Shown piece after piece: positions 14,203-23,323 of a stretch of DNA of 28,974 bases. The position numbers and the translations under genes are program-made. This stretch comes from Vibrio tasmaniensis 1F-187 (lineage in GTDB: Bacteria; Pseudomonadota; Gammaproteobacteria; Enterobacterales; Vibrionaceae): positions 1 to 28,974 of the forward strand of contig NZ_AJZM02000048.1 in assembly GCF_000272405.2 (NCBI RefSeq), in the 5' to 3' direction. A model generated the notes under the pieces. The model searched no databases, was not told the DNA's origin, and saw nothing but the letters and a program-made list of their open reading frames with translations. Numbering within the stretch: position 1 is the first letter of the stretch; each line of letters begins with the position of its first letter.

Positions 14203-16626
14203 TTATTCTGCTTGGTGGATACTCTCTTGAATCGTCAAACGTACTTCAGGGTAAAGCATTGAGTAGAGAAGTTTAGCGAATTGCTGAGTCTTTTCTAAAT
14301 CACAGTTACCATCGTTATCCAGATATTGCTGCTGTTTCAGAGTTGCGAACATCGACGCAAACACGCCTTTATCGAAGAACTCCGGTGCGTTGATACCTTG
14401 TAGGCGACCCAGTCGCTGTGCGATGTCTTGGCTCTTCTGCTCAAGGTCTGACTTATCTAGATCAGGATTCTCTGCCAATAGGTTCAGAGCAATTGAGTAG
14501 CGCTGGAGCGTTTCTGAAATCGTACGGCCTAGTAGCATCAGTGCTTGGCTGTTTGACTGGTTGATCGTTACTTGGTTGTTCGACACAACAAGCATGCCTT
14601 GACCGACTAGCTCATCAATGATGTTCGCAACCACGCTTTCAAGCTGATCTTCGTCGTAGCTTAAAAATAACTCTTTCTTTAAGAATGGGTAGATAGCTGC
14701 AACATTTTCTTGAATAGCGTCGATTGATAAACCGTGCTGACGAATGGTCATCTGAGCGATCAATGATGGCAATGCAAACAAGTGAATGATGTTATTACGA
14801 TAGTAGGTCATCAGAATCGATTGGTGACGATCAAGCGAAATGATGTCGCCCATAGTGTCTGATTCAATTAAGAACTTGTTCAATGACTCTGCGTGTTTTA
14901 CTAAGTCTTCAGCGCTGTCTTTAGGCACTGTGAATGTACCTGAATAAGGCACATTCTTAAGTAAAGACAGGTAGCAGTTGATCTGAGAAACCAAAGAGTC
15001 ACGAGACAATGCGCGCTGTCTTGAAGCCAATAGTGCCGTTGCACAAAGAGTCAGGGCATTGGTCGCTGCCGCATCGTTAATGTGCGTCATCATTTTGGTT
15101 GCCAAGTCATTAACCACCGGGTTCATCCATTGTGGTTTGCTGGTTCCCATTGGGTCGATATCTTTAGTCCACTCAGGAGCATGTTCGTTCAGATATTGGT
15201 TAAGCTGAATTGGCTCACCGAAGTTCACGTAGCCTTTACCAAAGTTACGCAGCTTACGAATTGTACGAATCACTAGACTCGCGTTTTCTTTCTCTTTACG
15301 CTTACCACGAAGTTCTTTCGCGTAGGTCGCGACTTCCATTACGTGCTCATAGCCGATGTATACAGGAACCAAAGTCACCGGACGGTTCATGCCGCGCAGC
15401 ATGGCTTGGATTGTCATCGCGAGCATGCCGGTTTTCGCCTGCAATAGACGACCTGTACGAGAGCGACCACCTTCACTGAAGTATTCTACCGAGTAACCTT
15501 TAGCGAATAATTCCGCTAGGTATTCGCGGAAAATAGTCGAGTACAATTTGTTGCCTTTGAAGCTACGACGAATAAAGAACGCACCACCATGACGGAAAAT
15601 AGGGCCGGCAGGGAAGAAGTTCAGGTTGATACCTGCTGCGATGTGCGGAGGCACCATGCCTTCATGATAAAGTACATAAGAAAGCAGTAAGTAATCCATG
15701 TGACTACGATGACAAGGTACATAAACGATCTCGTGACCATCTTGAGCCAGCTTACGAACGGTTGAAGCGTTGCTAATATGCAGGCCTTGGTACAACTTAT
15801 TCCACAACCAACCAAGAATCTTCTCACCGCGTTTAATCAGCGAGTAAGAGAAGTTAGCTGCGATCTCATCCATGATGTCTTGAGCTTCTTTGCTCGCTTT
15901 CTCTATGGAAATATTTTTTGATTCAGCTTCATCTTCTATCGCCTTTTTGATTGCTTCTGACTTTAGCAGGCGGTCGAACAGAGCTTGGCGGCTTGGTAGG
16001 TTTGGACCCGATGCTGCAAGCTTTTGACGAGAGAAGTGAATGCGTGCCACGCGCGCCAGTTTATGCGCGATGGTGCTGTCGGTACCGTGTGAGTTAGCCA
16101 TGTATCGTAGAGATACCACTGGGCTAAAGCGAACCAGACAGTCACGACCTGCTAGCAATACAGCTTTCGATTTCTCTAAGCCGTTCATTGCTTGTAGGTA
16201 AGGCTTCTGGTTATTCTCTTTACCAGGTTTACGACCCCACAATACGGTGGCAGGGATAACTTGAACGTCGAGCTCAGAGTCTTCAGCATGCAGTGAAAGC
16301 AGTTCAGAGAAGACTTCAATTGATGAGCTTGGTACATAATCATCGTCTTGCAGTAGAGTTTTGCGAGAAGAGATAAAAACGTAGCGTTGCAGTGATTTGC
16401 CATTGATTTCAAGTTTGCTCAACGGATCAGGCAACCCTAGTTCAAGTGCATGTTTTTGCAATGTAAGAATGTCTACACTTGAGCGAAACGGTAAGGCGTA
16501 TACAATCGGTTTGCTCAAATCAATGTTCAAATCCTCTACAGGGTTTGAAGGGATTGATGTGCTCTTTACCAATAGGGATAAAGGTAGCTTCATTAATGAA
16601 CGTGAAAAAGATTGTCCAGAAGACAT
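14203..16626 (-). CDS. plsB: Glycerol-3-phosphate 1-O-acyltransferase PlsB
   Basis: PlsB adds the first acyl chain (from acyl-ACP or acyl-CoA) to sn-glycerol-3-phosphate at the inner membrane, the entry step of phospholipid synthesis. The 807-residue length equals the E. coli enzyme. The four acyltransferase blocks are present: CHRSHMDY with the catalytic pair His306 and Asp311, [21 protein letters not shown] and [11 protein letters not shown]. The start codon is the complement of 16624-16626; the upstream ribosome-binding site is weak (GAGG about 12 bases away). It is divergent from dgkA, as in E. coli, so lipid entry (PlsB) and diacylglycerol recycling (DgkA) share one intergenic region of about 220 bases. 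Confidence 0.98.
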   Translation of the reverse strand: MSSGQSFSRSLMKLPLSLLVKSTSIPSNPVEDLNIDLSKPIVYALPFRSSVDILTLQKHALELGLPDPLSKLEINGKSLQRYVFISSRKTLLQDDDYVPSSSIEVFSELLSLHAEDSELDVQVIPATVLWGRKPGKENNQKPYLQAMNGLEKSKAVLLAGRDCLVRFSPVVSLRYMANSHGTDSTIAHKLARVARIHFSRQKLAASGPNLPSRQALFDRLLKSEAIKKAIEDEAESKNISIEKASKEAQDIMDEIAANFSYSLIKRGEKILGWLWNKLYQGLHISNASTVRKLAQDGHEIVYVPCHRSHMDYLLLSYVLYHEGMVPPHIAAGINLNFFPAGPIFRHGGAFFIRRSFKGNKLYSTIFREYLAELFAKGYSVEYFSEGGRSRTGRLLQAKTGMLAMTIQAMLRGMNRPVTLVPVYIGYEHVMEVATYAKELRGKRKEKENASLVIRTIRKLRNFGKGYVNFGEPIQLNQYLNEHAPEWTKDIDPMGTSKPQWMNPVVNDLATKMMTHINDAAATNALTLCATALLASRQRALSRDSLVSQINCYLSLLKNVPYSGTFTVPKDSAEDLVKHAESLNKFLIESDTMGDIISLDRHQSILMTYYRNNIIHLFALPSLIAQMTIRQHGLSIDAIQENVAAIYPFLKKELFLSYDEDQLESVVANIIDELVGQGMLVVSNNQVTINQSNSQALMLLGRTISETLQRYSIALNLLAENPDLDKSDLEQKSQDIAQRLGRLQGINAPEFFDKGVFASMFATLKQQQYLDNDGNCDLEKTQQFAKLLYSMLYPEVRLTIQESIHQAE

Positions 16627-16701
16627 ATAGGTTCACTGCCTCAATAGTTATTTCAATGTGCTCAAGCGTATCTCTATTTCTATAATGAGAGGATAAATCC
16701 T

Positions 16702-16776
16702 ATGAGTGAAATAGGGATAAGCCTAGGCGTAAATTTAATCGATGCAAGAATACCAGAAACTGGTCTAACCTTTTAA
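16702..16776 (+). CDS. Possible 24-residue micro-ORF in the plsB-dgkA gap
   Basis: An ATG at 16702 with GAGAGGA eight bases upstream opens a 24-codon ORF beginning MSEIGISLGVNLIDARIPET and ending TAA at 16776. The ribosome-binding site is good, but a TATAAT (16681-16686) lies so close that a transcript from it would start at the ribosome-binding site itself. I do not recognise the peptide. It could be a leader peptide for dgkA or chance. Confidence 0.25.
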   Translation: MSEIGISLGVNLIDARIPETGLTF

Positions 16777-16845
16777 TGGAAATAGTCATATTGCCGTTAA
16801 GTTTGTGGAAAATCATTCATCGACTGATTGAGTATAGAGTTAAAA

Positions 16846-17208
16846 ATGACCAAAAAATCAAACACCGGATTCAAACGTATCGTCAAAGCGGCGGGCTTTT
16901 CATGGCAAGGCATCACGAGCTCGTTTAAAAACGAGGCTGCATTTCGACAAGAAGTCTTTATGGCCGCAGTGCTTATTCCGTTGGCGTTCTACTTAGATGT
17001 AAACCAAGTTGAGCGAATCTTAATGATTTCAGCCGTCGTGTTGGTGATGGTTGTCGAGTTGATTAATACCGCGATTGAAGCGGTCGTTGACCGAATCGGT
17101 AGCGAACATCATGAGCTTTCTGGGATGGCGAAAGATGTTGGCTCAGCTGCCGTTTTTATCTGTTTAGTATTAGCTGGTTACGTGTGGTTAGAGATCTTAT
17201 TTTTGTAA
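16846..17208 (+). CDS. dgkA: Diacylglycerol kinase DgkA
   Basis: DgkA is a small trimeric inner-membrane kinase that phosphorylates diacylglycerol (released during osmoregulated glucan or lipid A modification) back to phosphatidate using MgATP. The 120-residue protein has three membrane helices and the catalytic stretch ELINTAIEAVVDR with Glu71, Asn74 and Glu78, plus AKDVGSAAV with Lys96 and Asp97; these match E. coli Glu69, Asn72, Glu76, Lys94 and Asp95. ATG 16846 is preferred over an in-frame start 18 bases upstream. lexA follows after 94 bases with its own SOS-controlled promoter. Confidence 0.96.
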   Translation: MTKKSNTGFKRIVKAAGFSWQGITSSFKNEAAFRQEVFMAAVLIPLAFYLDVNQVERILMISAVVLVMVVELINTAIEAVVDRIGSEHHELSGMAKDVGSAAVFICLVLAGYVWLEILFL

Positions 17209-17242
17209 TTCGCTAAAAATGAACTAAAAACAACCAATTGCT

Positions 17243-17295
17243 TTGCTTTTGTTCAGTTACTGGATATACTCACAGTCAACTGTATAAAAAGACAG
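17243..17295 (+). promoter_or_regulatory. lexA promoter with two tandem SOS boxes
   Basis: A sigma-70 promoter is formed by TTGCTT (17243-17248) and TATACT (17265-17270) with a 16-base spacer. SOS box 1, CTGGATATACTCACAG (17260-17275), covers the -10. SOS box 2, CTGTATAAAAAGACAG (17280-17295), has the perfect CTGT-N8-ACAG core and lies just before the start codon. Two tandem LexA sites are also found at E. coli lexA and give autorepression. Confidence 0.92.
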
Positions 17296-17302
17296 GTGAA
17301 TC

Positions 17303-17923
17303 ATGAAGCCGTTAACGCCCCGCCAGCAACAAGTTTTTGACCTTATCAAAAGTAAGATCGAAGATTGCGGTATGCCACCGACTCGTGCAGAAATCGCACG
17401 TGAACTTGGCTTCCGCTCTGCAAATGCTGCAGAAGAACATTTGAAAGCTCTTGCTCGTAAAGAAGCGATTGAGATTATCCCGGGTGCGTCTCGCGGTATT
17501 CGTATTTTGCTTGAAGATGCAGCGAATGAAGAGCAAGGTTTACCATTAATCGGTCAGGTTGCCGCTGGCGAGCCTATTTTGGCTCAAGAGCATGTAGAAA
17601 TGCATTACCAAGTTGACCCAGGTATGTTTAAGCCACAAGCTGACTTCTTACTTCGCGTAAATGGCGAAAGTATGAAAGACATCGGTATTATGGATGGCGA
17701 TTTACTGGCCGTGCATAAAACACAAGACGTGCGTGATGGACAAGTTGTCGTGGCTCGTGTCGACGATGATGTAACGGTAAAACGCCTAGAGCGCAAAGGT
17801 TCTACCGTTCTGTTGCATGCTGAAAATGAAGAGTTTTCTCCAATTCACGTGGACTTAGAATCCCAACACTTGTCTATTGAAGGACTTGCAGTTGGTATTA
17901 TTCGTAACACGGACTGGATGTAG
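17303..17923 (+). CDS. lexA: SOS response repressor LexA
   Basis: LexA represses DNA-damage genes and cleaves itself when stimulated by RecA filaments. The 206-residue protein has a winged helix-turn-helix (about 1-70, [26 protein letters not shown] region) and an S24-type peptidase domain. The cleavage bond is Ala88-Gly89 in QVAAGEP, the nucleophile is Ser123 in GESM and the general base is Lys160, each four positions beyond the E. coli residues. Two SOS boxes lie directly upstream. In E. coli dinF follows in the same operon; here a methyltransferase gene with its own promoter lies between them. Confidence 0.98.
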   Translation: MKPLTPRQQQVFDLIKSKIEDCGMPPTRAEIARELGFRSANAAEEHLKALARKEAIEIIPGASRGIRILLEDAANEEQGLPLIGQVAAGEPILAQEHVEMHYQVDPGMFKPQADFLLRVNGESMKDIGIMDGDLLAVHKTQDVRDGQVVVARVDDDVTVKRLERKGSTVLLHAENEEFSPIHVDLESQHLSIEGLAVGIIRNTDWM

Positions 17924-17962
17924 TCAGTGCAAACAGCTTATTGATATTTACTCTCAATAACT

Positions 17963-17990
17963 TGTTATTGTAATTGATATTCATTATCAT
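17963..17990 (+). promoter_or_regulatory. Promoter with overlapping Fur box before the methyltransferase
   Basis: The 19-base stretch 17970-17988 matches the Fur consensus GATAATGATAATCATTATC at 15 of 19 positions, including the whole right half-site. It covers a promoter-like pair, TTGTTA (17963-17968) and TATCAT (17985-17990), with a 16-base spacer. This is the layout of an iron-repressed promoter. Confidence 0.7.
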
Positions 17991-18020
17991 CTTCTTTGTC
18001 GAGATACAAGGAAGATGATG

Positions 18021-18899
18021 ATGCCAAACCCAACCAAACCTCAAATGAAGCCGCTTATTCGTAAGTCGCACACCTATGATCAAAAGGCTTCTTCTGATCT
18101 CGGGTCAGCACATCAAGAATTCCAAGTACCGACGAATCTTGTTCAACACCTTTGGTTTCGCAGCCGCGAAAGTCTAGCCGATGACGGTCTTGTTTATGAC
18201 CCTATTGCAGCACAAGCCTGCAAGCGTTGCCAACTCGCACCTGAATGCCTTACCGGCGAACTCGACCAACAACAACTCCTTTACGCGACACTGACTCAAC
18301 TTTGTGACTCTCAAGTTCAACAGTTTTTATCTCATAACCCAGATGCTTGGATTATTAACGTAGGAGCAGGGCTTGATACCCGTTTCTACCGTTTAGATAA
18401 CGGCCGCTGTCATTGGGTTGAGCTAGATGTAACCGAGAACCTAGTTTGGCGACAACGCCTGTTCCACAAGAATGAACGCTATCGTCTAGAGTGTGGCTCG
18501 GTGGATGACCTGACTTGGTTGGATGAACTTAATATTCCAGAACAAGCTTCGGTGATGGTGGTGTGTGAACATGCTCTGTTGGATTGCAATGAACAACAGA
18601 CGGCGAACTTTATTCAATCTTTGAGCCGTTATTTTACCCACGCACATGCGTGTTTAGTGTTAGCTGGAGATAAAAGCTCTAGTGCACTGGGGCAAAAGCT
18701 CGGTTCTGGAAAATACGCACATGGCTTATCTTCTCCGATAGACAGCGTCCTTAATTGGCTGCCATGGGCTCAGTGGGTAAAAGCGTTTTCTCCACTTGAC
18801 CAGCAGTGTAATCGTTGGAAATTGTGGCAGCGACTTCTTTGTAAAATCTCTCAGGTCAAAAAGCGTTTAACGCCGCAGTTAGTGCTTGTTAAGTGGTAG
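18021..18899 (+). CDS. SAM-dependent methyltransferase, LCM/COG3315-like, Fur-linked
   Basis: The 292-residue protein has a class I methyltransferase core: motif I INVGAGLDTR at 112-121, the acidic motif WVELDVTEN at 132-140, and VMVVCEHALLDC downstream. The N-terminal RSRESLADDGLVYDPIAAQA resembles the leucine carboxyl methyltransferase-like family, whose bacterial members include O-methyltransferases of polyketide and siderophore-type pathways. A cysteine group ACKRCQLAPEC (Cys67, Cys70, Cys76) is unusual. Three ATG codons run together (18015, 18018, 18021); the third has the best spacing (eight bases) from AAGGA. A Fur box overlaps its promoter, so expression is likely raised in iron shortage. 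The substrate cannot be told; no siderophore genes are adjacent. Confidence 0.82.
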   Translation: MPNPTKPQMKPLIRKSHTYDQKASSDLGSAHQEFQVPTNLVQHLWFRSRESLADDGLVYDPIAAQACKRCQLAPECLTGELDQQQLLYATLTQLCDSQVQQFLSHNPDAWIINVGAGLDTRFYRLDNGRCHWVELDVTENLVWRQRLFHKNERYRLECGSVDDLTWLDELNIPEQASVMVVCEHALLDCNEQQTANFIQSLSRYFTHAHACLVLAGDKSSSALGQKLGSGKYAHGLSSPIDSVLNWLPWAQWVKAFSPLDQQCNRWKLWQRLLCKISQVKKRLTPQLVLVKW

Positions 18900-18915
18900 T
18901 GCTAGCGGTTCTGTT

Positions 18916-18937
18916 GGCAGGTATCTGAATACTTGCC
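18916..18937 (+). terminator. Hairpin after the methyltransferase gene (weak terminator candidate)
   Basis: GGCAGGTAT (18916-18924) pairs with ATACTTGCC (18929-18937) with one G-T pair and a four-base loop. No T run follows, so it may only protect the 3' end. Confidence 0.35.
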
Positions 18938-19040
18938 TCGTTATAGCTATTCGTTATCGATAAAAGGCAAGCGCCTCCCCACACCATAGTGAAAGCCCAC
19001 TCACTAGGTTAAACTATCGCCTCTAATCTAAGAGGTGATC

Positions 19041-20396
19041 GTGAAGTTATTTAATCCCCAAACTATTTTTCAAACGTTATCCAATCAGGCGATGCACAAA
19101 AAAGTGCTGTTACTCGCGATCCCGATGGTTCTTTCTAATATTACGGTTCCACTGTTGGGCTTAGTCGATGCTGCGGTTATCGGTCACTTAGAGCATTCTT
19201 GGTATTTAGGTGGTGTGGCGCTGGGTGGCACAATGATCAGCGTGACCTTTTGGCTGCTCGGTTTCTTACGAATGTCGACGACGGGACTGGCCGCGCAATC
19301 TTATGGGGCTAACGATGGCAAGCAACTTGGTTTAGTCTTTGTGCAAGGCGTGACCATGGCACTAGGGTTTGCTGGTTTCTTCTTGCTATTGCATAGCTTT
19401 GTTGCTGATGCGGTTTTCTCTCTGAGTAGTGCCAGTGACCAAGTGAAACACTATGGTCAGCAATATTTCTCTATCCGAGCATGGAGTGCGCCTGCTGCGT
19501 TGACTAACTTTGTGCTGTTAGGTTGGTTACTCGGAACCCAAAATGCCAAAGCACCCATGTGGATGGTGATCATTACTAATATCACCAACATCGTTTTAGA
19601 TATCGTATTTGTGATTGGCCTCGGCTGGCAAGTGGAAGGCGCAGCATTGGCATCTGTAATGGCTGATTATGCCGGTTTAACATTTGGCCTGATTTGTGTT
19701 TACCGAATCTGGGTGAAGAAGCAGTTACCATCGCCATGGGAGCTGCTTAAGAAAACCAGCCAAGGTTTGAGTCGTTTCGTAAAACTGAATCGCGATATCT
19801 TCCTTCGTTCACTATGCCTACAAGCGACTTTCACTTTCATGACCTTCCAAGGTGCAAGCTTTGGTGATGATGTTGTTGCGGCCAATGCAGTGTTGATGAG
19901 TTTCTTGATGATCATCTCTTATGGGATGGATGGTTTTGCTTACGCAATGGAAGCGATGGTCGGTAAAGCGATAGGCGCGAAAGATAAAGATGAATTAAAT
20001 CAGTCGTTGATTGGTACCTTTTTCTGGAGCTTCAATATTTGTTTGGTTCTAACCATAGTGTTCGCGATCGCTGGGTCTAATCTAATTAATATGATCACCA
20101 CCATCCCAGATGTAAAAAGCCAAGCTGAGGTGTATCTGCCTTGGTTGATCGCAATGCCACTGGTTTCAATGTGGTGCTTCTTGCTGGACGGTATCTTCGT
20201 GGGCGCAACCAAAGGCAAAGATATGCGTAACAGTATGTTTGTTGCGACCTGCAGTTTCTTCGTAATTTTCTACTTAGCATCAGGTTTTGATAACCATGCG
20301 CTGTGGCTAGCAATGTTGAGCTTTATGGCGATGCGTGGGATTGGTCTTGGTGTTTTATTTGTTTCTCAGTGGAAGAAAGGAGAGTTTCTCGCTTAG
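19041..20396 (+). CDS. dinF: MATE family efflux transporter DinF
   Basis: DinF-branch MATE proteins are 12-helix inner-membrane antiporters that export cationic or oxidising compounds; E. coli DinF has been tied to protection from oxidative stress and bile salts. The 451-residue protein opens with LAIPMVLSNITVPLLGLVDAAVIGHL, nearly the E. coli DinF text, and FLRMSTTGLAAQSYGAND follows. GTG 19041 with AGAGG five bases upstream is chosen; GTG 19035 and ATG 19092 are alternatives. The E. coli gene is SOS-induced through the lexA operon. Here about 1.1 kb separates it from lexA and I see no SOS box just upstream, so its SOS control would depend on read-through. Confidence 0.92.
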   Translation: MKLFNPQTIFQTLSNQAMHKKVLLLAIPMVLSNITVPLLGLVDAAVIGHLEHSWYLGGVALGGTMISVTFWLLGFLRMSTTGLAAQSYGANDGKQLGLVFVQGVTMALGFAGFFLLLHSFVADAVFSLSSASDQVKHYGQQYFSIRAWSAPAALTNFVLLGWLLGTQNAKAPMWMVIITNITNIVLDIVFVIGLGWQVEGAALASVMADYAGLTFGLICVYRIWVKKQLPSPWELLKKTSQGLSRFVKLNRDIFLRSLCLQATFTFMTFQGASFGDDVVAANAVLMSFLMIISYGMDGFAYAMEAMVGKAIGAKDKDELNQSLIGTFFWSFNICLVLTIVFAIAGSNLINMITTIPDVKSQAEVYLPWLIAMPLVSMWCFLLDGIFVGATKGKDMRNSMFVATCSFFVIFYLASGFDNHALWLAMLSFMAMRGIGLGVLFVSQWKKGEFLA

Positions 20397-20429
20397 CTTG
20401 CATAGCTTAGTTCAGGGAACAAAAAATAA

Positions 20430-20457
20430 AAACAGCAAGCTCATGGCTTGCTGTTTA
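20430..20457. terminator. Terminator between convergent dinF and sthA
   Basis: AAACAGCAAGC (20430-20440) pairs exactly with GCTTGCTGTTT (20446-20456) around a five-base loop. The T run is short on the plus strand; A-rich sequence on the left (20421-20432) gives a better tail on the minus strand for sthA. Confidence 0.75.
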
Positions 20458-20502
20458 TGTATTTGGCCTACAGGTGGTCAAATAGTCCTGTTGGTTCTTT
20501 GT

Positions 20503-21903
20503 TTAGAACAAACGGTTAAGTCCGTTAAGCGCTGCGACGCGATACGCCTCGGCCATCGTCGGATAGTTAAAGGTAGTATTCACAAAGTATTCGATGGTGT
20601 TGGCTTCACCTTTTTGTTCCATGATCGCCTGACCAATGTGAATGATTTCAGCGGCACGTTCACCAAACACGTGGATACCTAAAATCTCTTTAGTTTCACG
20701 ATGGAAAAGTATCTTCAAGCTACCAATATCTTTACCTGCAATTTGAGCGCGAGCTAAGTGCTTGAATGAAGAACGTCCCACTTCATACGGTACTTTAGCT
20801 GCAGTAAGCTCTTGCTCGGTTTTACCGACAGAGCTGATCTCAGGAATGGTGTAGATACCTGTTGGGATGTCTTCGATAAGGTGTCGTTCTGCTTCACCTT
20901 TCACCACGGCTTGGGCCACAAATCGACCTTGGTCATAAGCAGCACTTGCTAGGCTAGGATACCCAATCACATCACCGACAGCGTAAACATGTTCAACACT
21001 GGTTTGGTAGTTGCTGTTGACTGATACTTGTCCACGAGAGTCCGCTTCTAAGCCAACCGCACCAAGGTTCAGTTTATCAGTATTACCCGTTCGACCATTG
21101 GCATACAGTAGGCAATCGGCACGCATTTTTTTACCTGACTCTAGATGAATGATTACACCATCATCTGTTCCTTCAATTTTCTCAAAGGTCTCATCGTTAC
21201 GAATAACAACACCACTGTTCCAGAAGTGGTAAGAAAGTGCATCTGAGGTTTCGTTATCTAAGAAGGACAACAGGCGATCGCGAGTATTAATGAGATCGGT
21301 TTTAACGCCTAAACCGCGAAATATAGAGGCATATTCACAGCCGATAACACCAGCACCATAGATGATGATGTGTTGTGGGTCGTGTTTCAGAGAAAGAATC
21401 GAATCACTGTCGTAGACACGTTCATGCATGAAGTCGACGTTGTCTGGCTGATAAGGACGAGAACCTGTCGCGATAACAAATTTGTCTGCGCTGTAGTGTT
21501 CTTCAGTACCGTCGCTTTGCATTACGGAGATCGTGTGGGTATCGATAAAACGTGCAGTACCGAAGACTAACGTGCATTGGTTGCGATCGTAGAAACCTTG
21601 GCGCAAGCGAGTCTGTTTGTCGATGACCGATTTAGCATGCCCCAGAATATTGGAAAATGTTGAGTGGATACTTTTATTGTTCTGACAAAACAGAGGGTTA
21701 CTGTTGAATTCAATAATACGACTTACGGCATGACGCAGTGCTTTGGAAGGAATAGTCCCCCAGTGGGTACAACCACCACCAACGCTGCTCTCTTTTTCAA
21801 TGATAGCAACGTTCAACCCGGCTTTGGTTAATCCCATCGCTGCCCCTTCTCCTCCGGGGCCACTACCAATTACGATTACATCAAAGTGGTTGGAGTGCGA
21901 CAT
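20503..21903 (-). CDS. sthA: Soluble pyridine nucleotide transhydrogenase SthA
   Basis: SthA (UdhA) is a soluble FAD enzyme that moves reducing equivalents between NADPH and NAD+, mainly reoxidising excess NADPH. The 466-residue protein has the FAD-binding GSGPGGEG at 13-20, the second nucleotide-binding [13 protein letters not shown] and the C-terminal dimerisation domain. In the region that forms the redox disulfide in lipoamide dehydrogenases it reads [13 protein letters not shown]: Cys45 remains but the second Cys is Thr50, the hallmark of SthA. The start (complement of 21901-21903) has AAGGAAG six bases upstream. It is divergent from fabR, the arrangement seen in E. coli. Confidence 0.97.
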   Translation of the reverse strand: MSHSNHFDVIVIGSGPGGEGAAMGLTKAGLNVAIIEKESSVGGGCTHWGTIPSKALRHAVSRIIEFNSNPLFCQNNKSIHSTFSNILGHAKSVIDKQTRLRQGFYDRNQCTLVFGTARFIDTHTISVMQSDGTEEHYSADKFVIATGSRPYQPDNVDFMHERVYDSDSILSLKHDPQHIIIYGAGVIGCEYASIFRGLGVKTDLINTRDRLLSFLDNETSDALSYHFWNSGVVIRNDETFEKIEGTDDGVIIHLESGKKMRADCLLYANGRTGNTDKLNLGAVGLEADSRGQVSVNSNYQTSVEHVYAVGDVIGYPSLASAAYDQGRFVAQAVVKGEAERHLIEDIPTGIYTIPEISSVGKTEQELTAAKVPYEVGRSSFKHLARAQIAGKDIGSLKILFHRETKEILGIHVFGERAAEIIHIGQAIMEQKGEANTIEYFVNTTFNYPTMAEAYRVAALNGLNRLF

Positions 21904-22239
21904 AGATATCTTCCTTGTTATATTTGATTAACATTGCTTTAGCGAGATTTTAACTGATTCTGTTCTTGGGTACATGAAAAGGGCATCAGAGAGTCGGTGA
22001 GATCACGTCATGCTACTGAAAAAATAATATTTGGTATGTCGTATGTCTCCAAATGACGGTGCGGATATTGAAATGTTTTCTTTGAACGTATTTACTTCGA
22101 TACGTGAACAAAGAGGTGTGTTTAGTGTCTTATATAACCAGAGTGCCTTATATAAGTAAGTGATTCGCGTTATATTGAATAGAGTATTAGACATGCCTGT
22201 TTAGGCTGTAAAAGAAGATGTTGATAAAGTATGAAACCA
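21904..22239. promoter_or_regulatory. sthA-fabR divergent regulatory region
   Basis: This 336-bp gap must hold both promoters. Two patterns stand out: an imperfect inverted repeat GAACGTAT / ATACGTGAAC (22084-22091 and 22100-22109), and a direct repeat AGTGTCTTATATAA / AGTGCCTTATATAA (22124-22137 and 22142-22155; 13 of 14 identical, offset 18 bases). Each copy of the latter contains the palindrome TTATATAA. They may be operator or promoter elements for fabR. No gene is seen in the gap. Confidence 0.4.
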
Positions 22240-22872
22240 ATGGGCATTCGCGCACAGCAAAAAGAAAAGACTCGTCGTAGCTTAATCGATGCGGCATTTA
22301 GCCAACTCAGTGCCGATCGTAGTTTTTCTAATCTAAGCTTGAGAGAAGTCGCTCGTGAGGCTGGAATAGCTCCGACTTCCTTTTATCGCCATTTCAAAGA
22401 CATGGATGAGCTTGGCTTAACCATGGTCGATGAAGGTGGCTTATTGTTGCGTCAGTTGATGCGTCAAGCTAGGCAACGCATAGTAAAAGAAGGCAGCGTG
22501 ATTCGCACATCGGTTGAAACCTTTATGGAATTCATTGAAAGCAGCCCAAACGTATTCAGACTGTTATTGCGGGAGCGCTCAGGAACTTCATTTGAGTTTC
22601 GTGCAGCGGTAGCTCGTGAGATACAGCATTTCTCTGCTGAGTTAACCGAATATTTAATCACAACAGGAATGACAAGAGACGAAGCTTTTACTCAAGCGGA
22701 AGCCTCCGTCATCTTGGTTTTTAACTCAGGGGCAGAAGCATTAGATTTAGATCGACGTCAGCGAGATGAATTGGCTGAGCGTTTGATCATGCAATTGCGA
22801 ATGATGGCCAAAGGAGCTTTTTGGTATCGTAAAGAACGTGAACGTAACCGATTAAAAGGCGGGATTGAATAA
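22240..22872 (+). CDS. fabR: Unsaturated fatty acid repressor FabR (TetR family)
   Basis: FabR represses fabA and fabB, adjusting unsaturated fatty acid synthesis to the acyl-thioester pool. The product (210 residues from the ATG at 22240, [15 protein letters not shown]) has the TetR helix-turn-helix [21 protein letters not shown] followed by an all-helical ligand and dimer domain with [10 protein letters not shown] and [12 protein letters not shown] as in E. coli FabR. An ATG nine bases upstream (22231) is equally possible; neither has a strong ribosome-binding site. The stop overlaps the yijD start (TAATG), showing a coupled fabR-yijD operon. Confidence 0.95.
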   Translation: MGIRAQQKEKTRRSLIDAAFSQLSADRSFSNLSLREVAREAGIAPTSFYRHFKDMDELGLTMVDEGGLLLRQLMRQARQRIVKEGSVIRTSVETFMEFIESSPNVFRLLLRERSGTSFEFRAAVAREIQHFSAELTEYLITTGMTRDEAFTQAEASVILVFNSGAEALDLDRRQRDELAERLIMQLRMMAKGAFWYRKERERNRLKGGIE

Positions 22873-23243
22873 TGTCGAATGAAAATAATACTGTAAACCG
22901 TGGTTCTGAAAGAAAGACACTCGTACTTGCTGTTGTAGCAGGTGTGTGTGGTGATGCACTGTTATCTTGGGTAACAATGAGCGAAGTGGGCTTCTCTATT
23001 TTCCCGCTGATTGCTTTAGTGTTGGCTGTACAAGCGCTATACCAAGAATACCTAACAAATCCAGTATCTGAAGATATTCCGTTAGTGGGTTTAGCTTGTT
23101 TCTTTGTAGGTGCATTTGGCCACTCGGCTTTTGTGAAAGCACAACACCCTGATGCAGGTTCAAACTTCTTTGCGATTATCGTCGCGATGCTACTGCTCGC
23201 TTGGGTAGGTAAGAAGCTAGGCTTTATCGGTAAAACCGCTTAA
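22872..23243 (+). CDS. yijD: DUF1422 inner-membrane protein YijD
   Basis: The 123-residue protein has a polar N-terminus (about 15 residues) and four predicted membrane helices, matching DUF1422 and E. coli YijD (119 residues). It overlaps the fabR stop by one base and ends just before a bidirectional terminator, so it is the second gene of a two-gene operon with fabR. The gene pair is conserved with E. coli, but the function is unknown; a link to membrane lipid state is only suggested by the operon. Confidence 0.92.
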   Translation: MSNENNTVNRGSERKTLVLAVVAGVCGDALLSWVTMSEVGFSIFPLIALVLAVQALYQEYLTNPVSEDIPLVGLACFFVGAFGHSAFVKAQHPDAGSNFFAIIVAMLLLAWVGKKLGFIGKTA

Positions 23244-23260
23244 ACCAATCTATAAATAAA

Positions 23261-23290
23261 AAAACGAGCCAATTGGCTCGTTTTTTTGTA
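23261..23290. terminator. Bidirectional terminator between yijD and trmA
   Basis: AAAAAAACGAGCC (23261-23273) is complementary to GGCTCGTTTTTTT (23278-23290) around AATT, giving a perfectly symmetrical terminator for both convergent genes. Confidence 0.95.
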
Positions 23291-23323
23291 TCTGCTGCTT
23301 AGCTTCGACTTAGAGAGCGAGGT

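Noticed and set aside
14203..16626. Several 60-90 codon ORFs on both strands inside plsB
   Set aside because: All are out-of-frame readings of a clearly intact, full-length plsB.
18900..19040. Possible SOS box just before dinF
   Set aside because: I found no CTG-N10-CAG with a fitting centre in this gap; the two clear SOS boxes are at lexA only.
20503..21903. sthA as a lipoamide dehydrogenase or mercuric reductase
   Set aside because: The second redox cysteine is replaced by Thr50 in [13 protein letters not shown], the SthA pattern, and the fabR neighbour matches sthA.
22003..22194. 63-codon minus-strand ORF in the sthA-fabR gap
   Set aside because: It lies over the repeat elements, has no clear ribosome-binding site and shows no recognisable domain.
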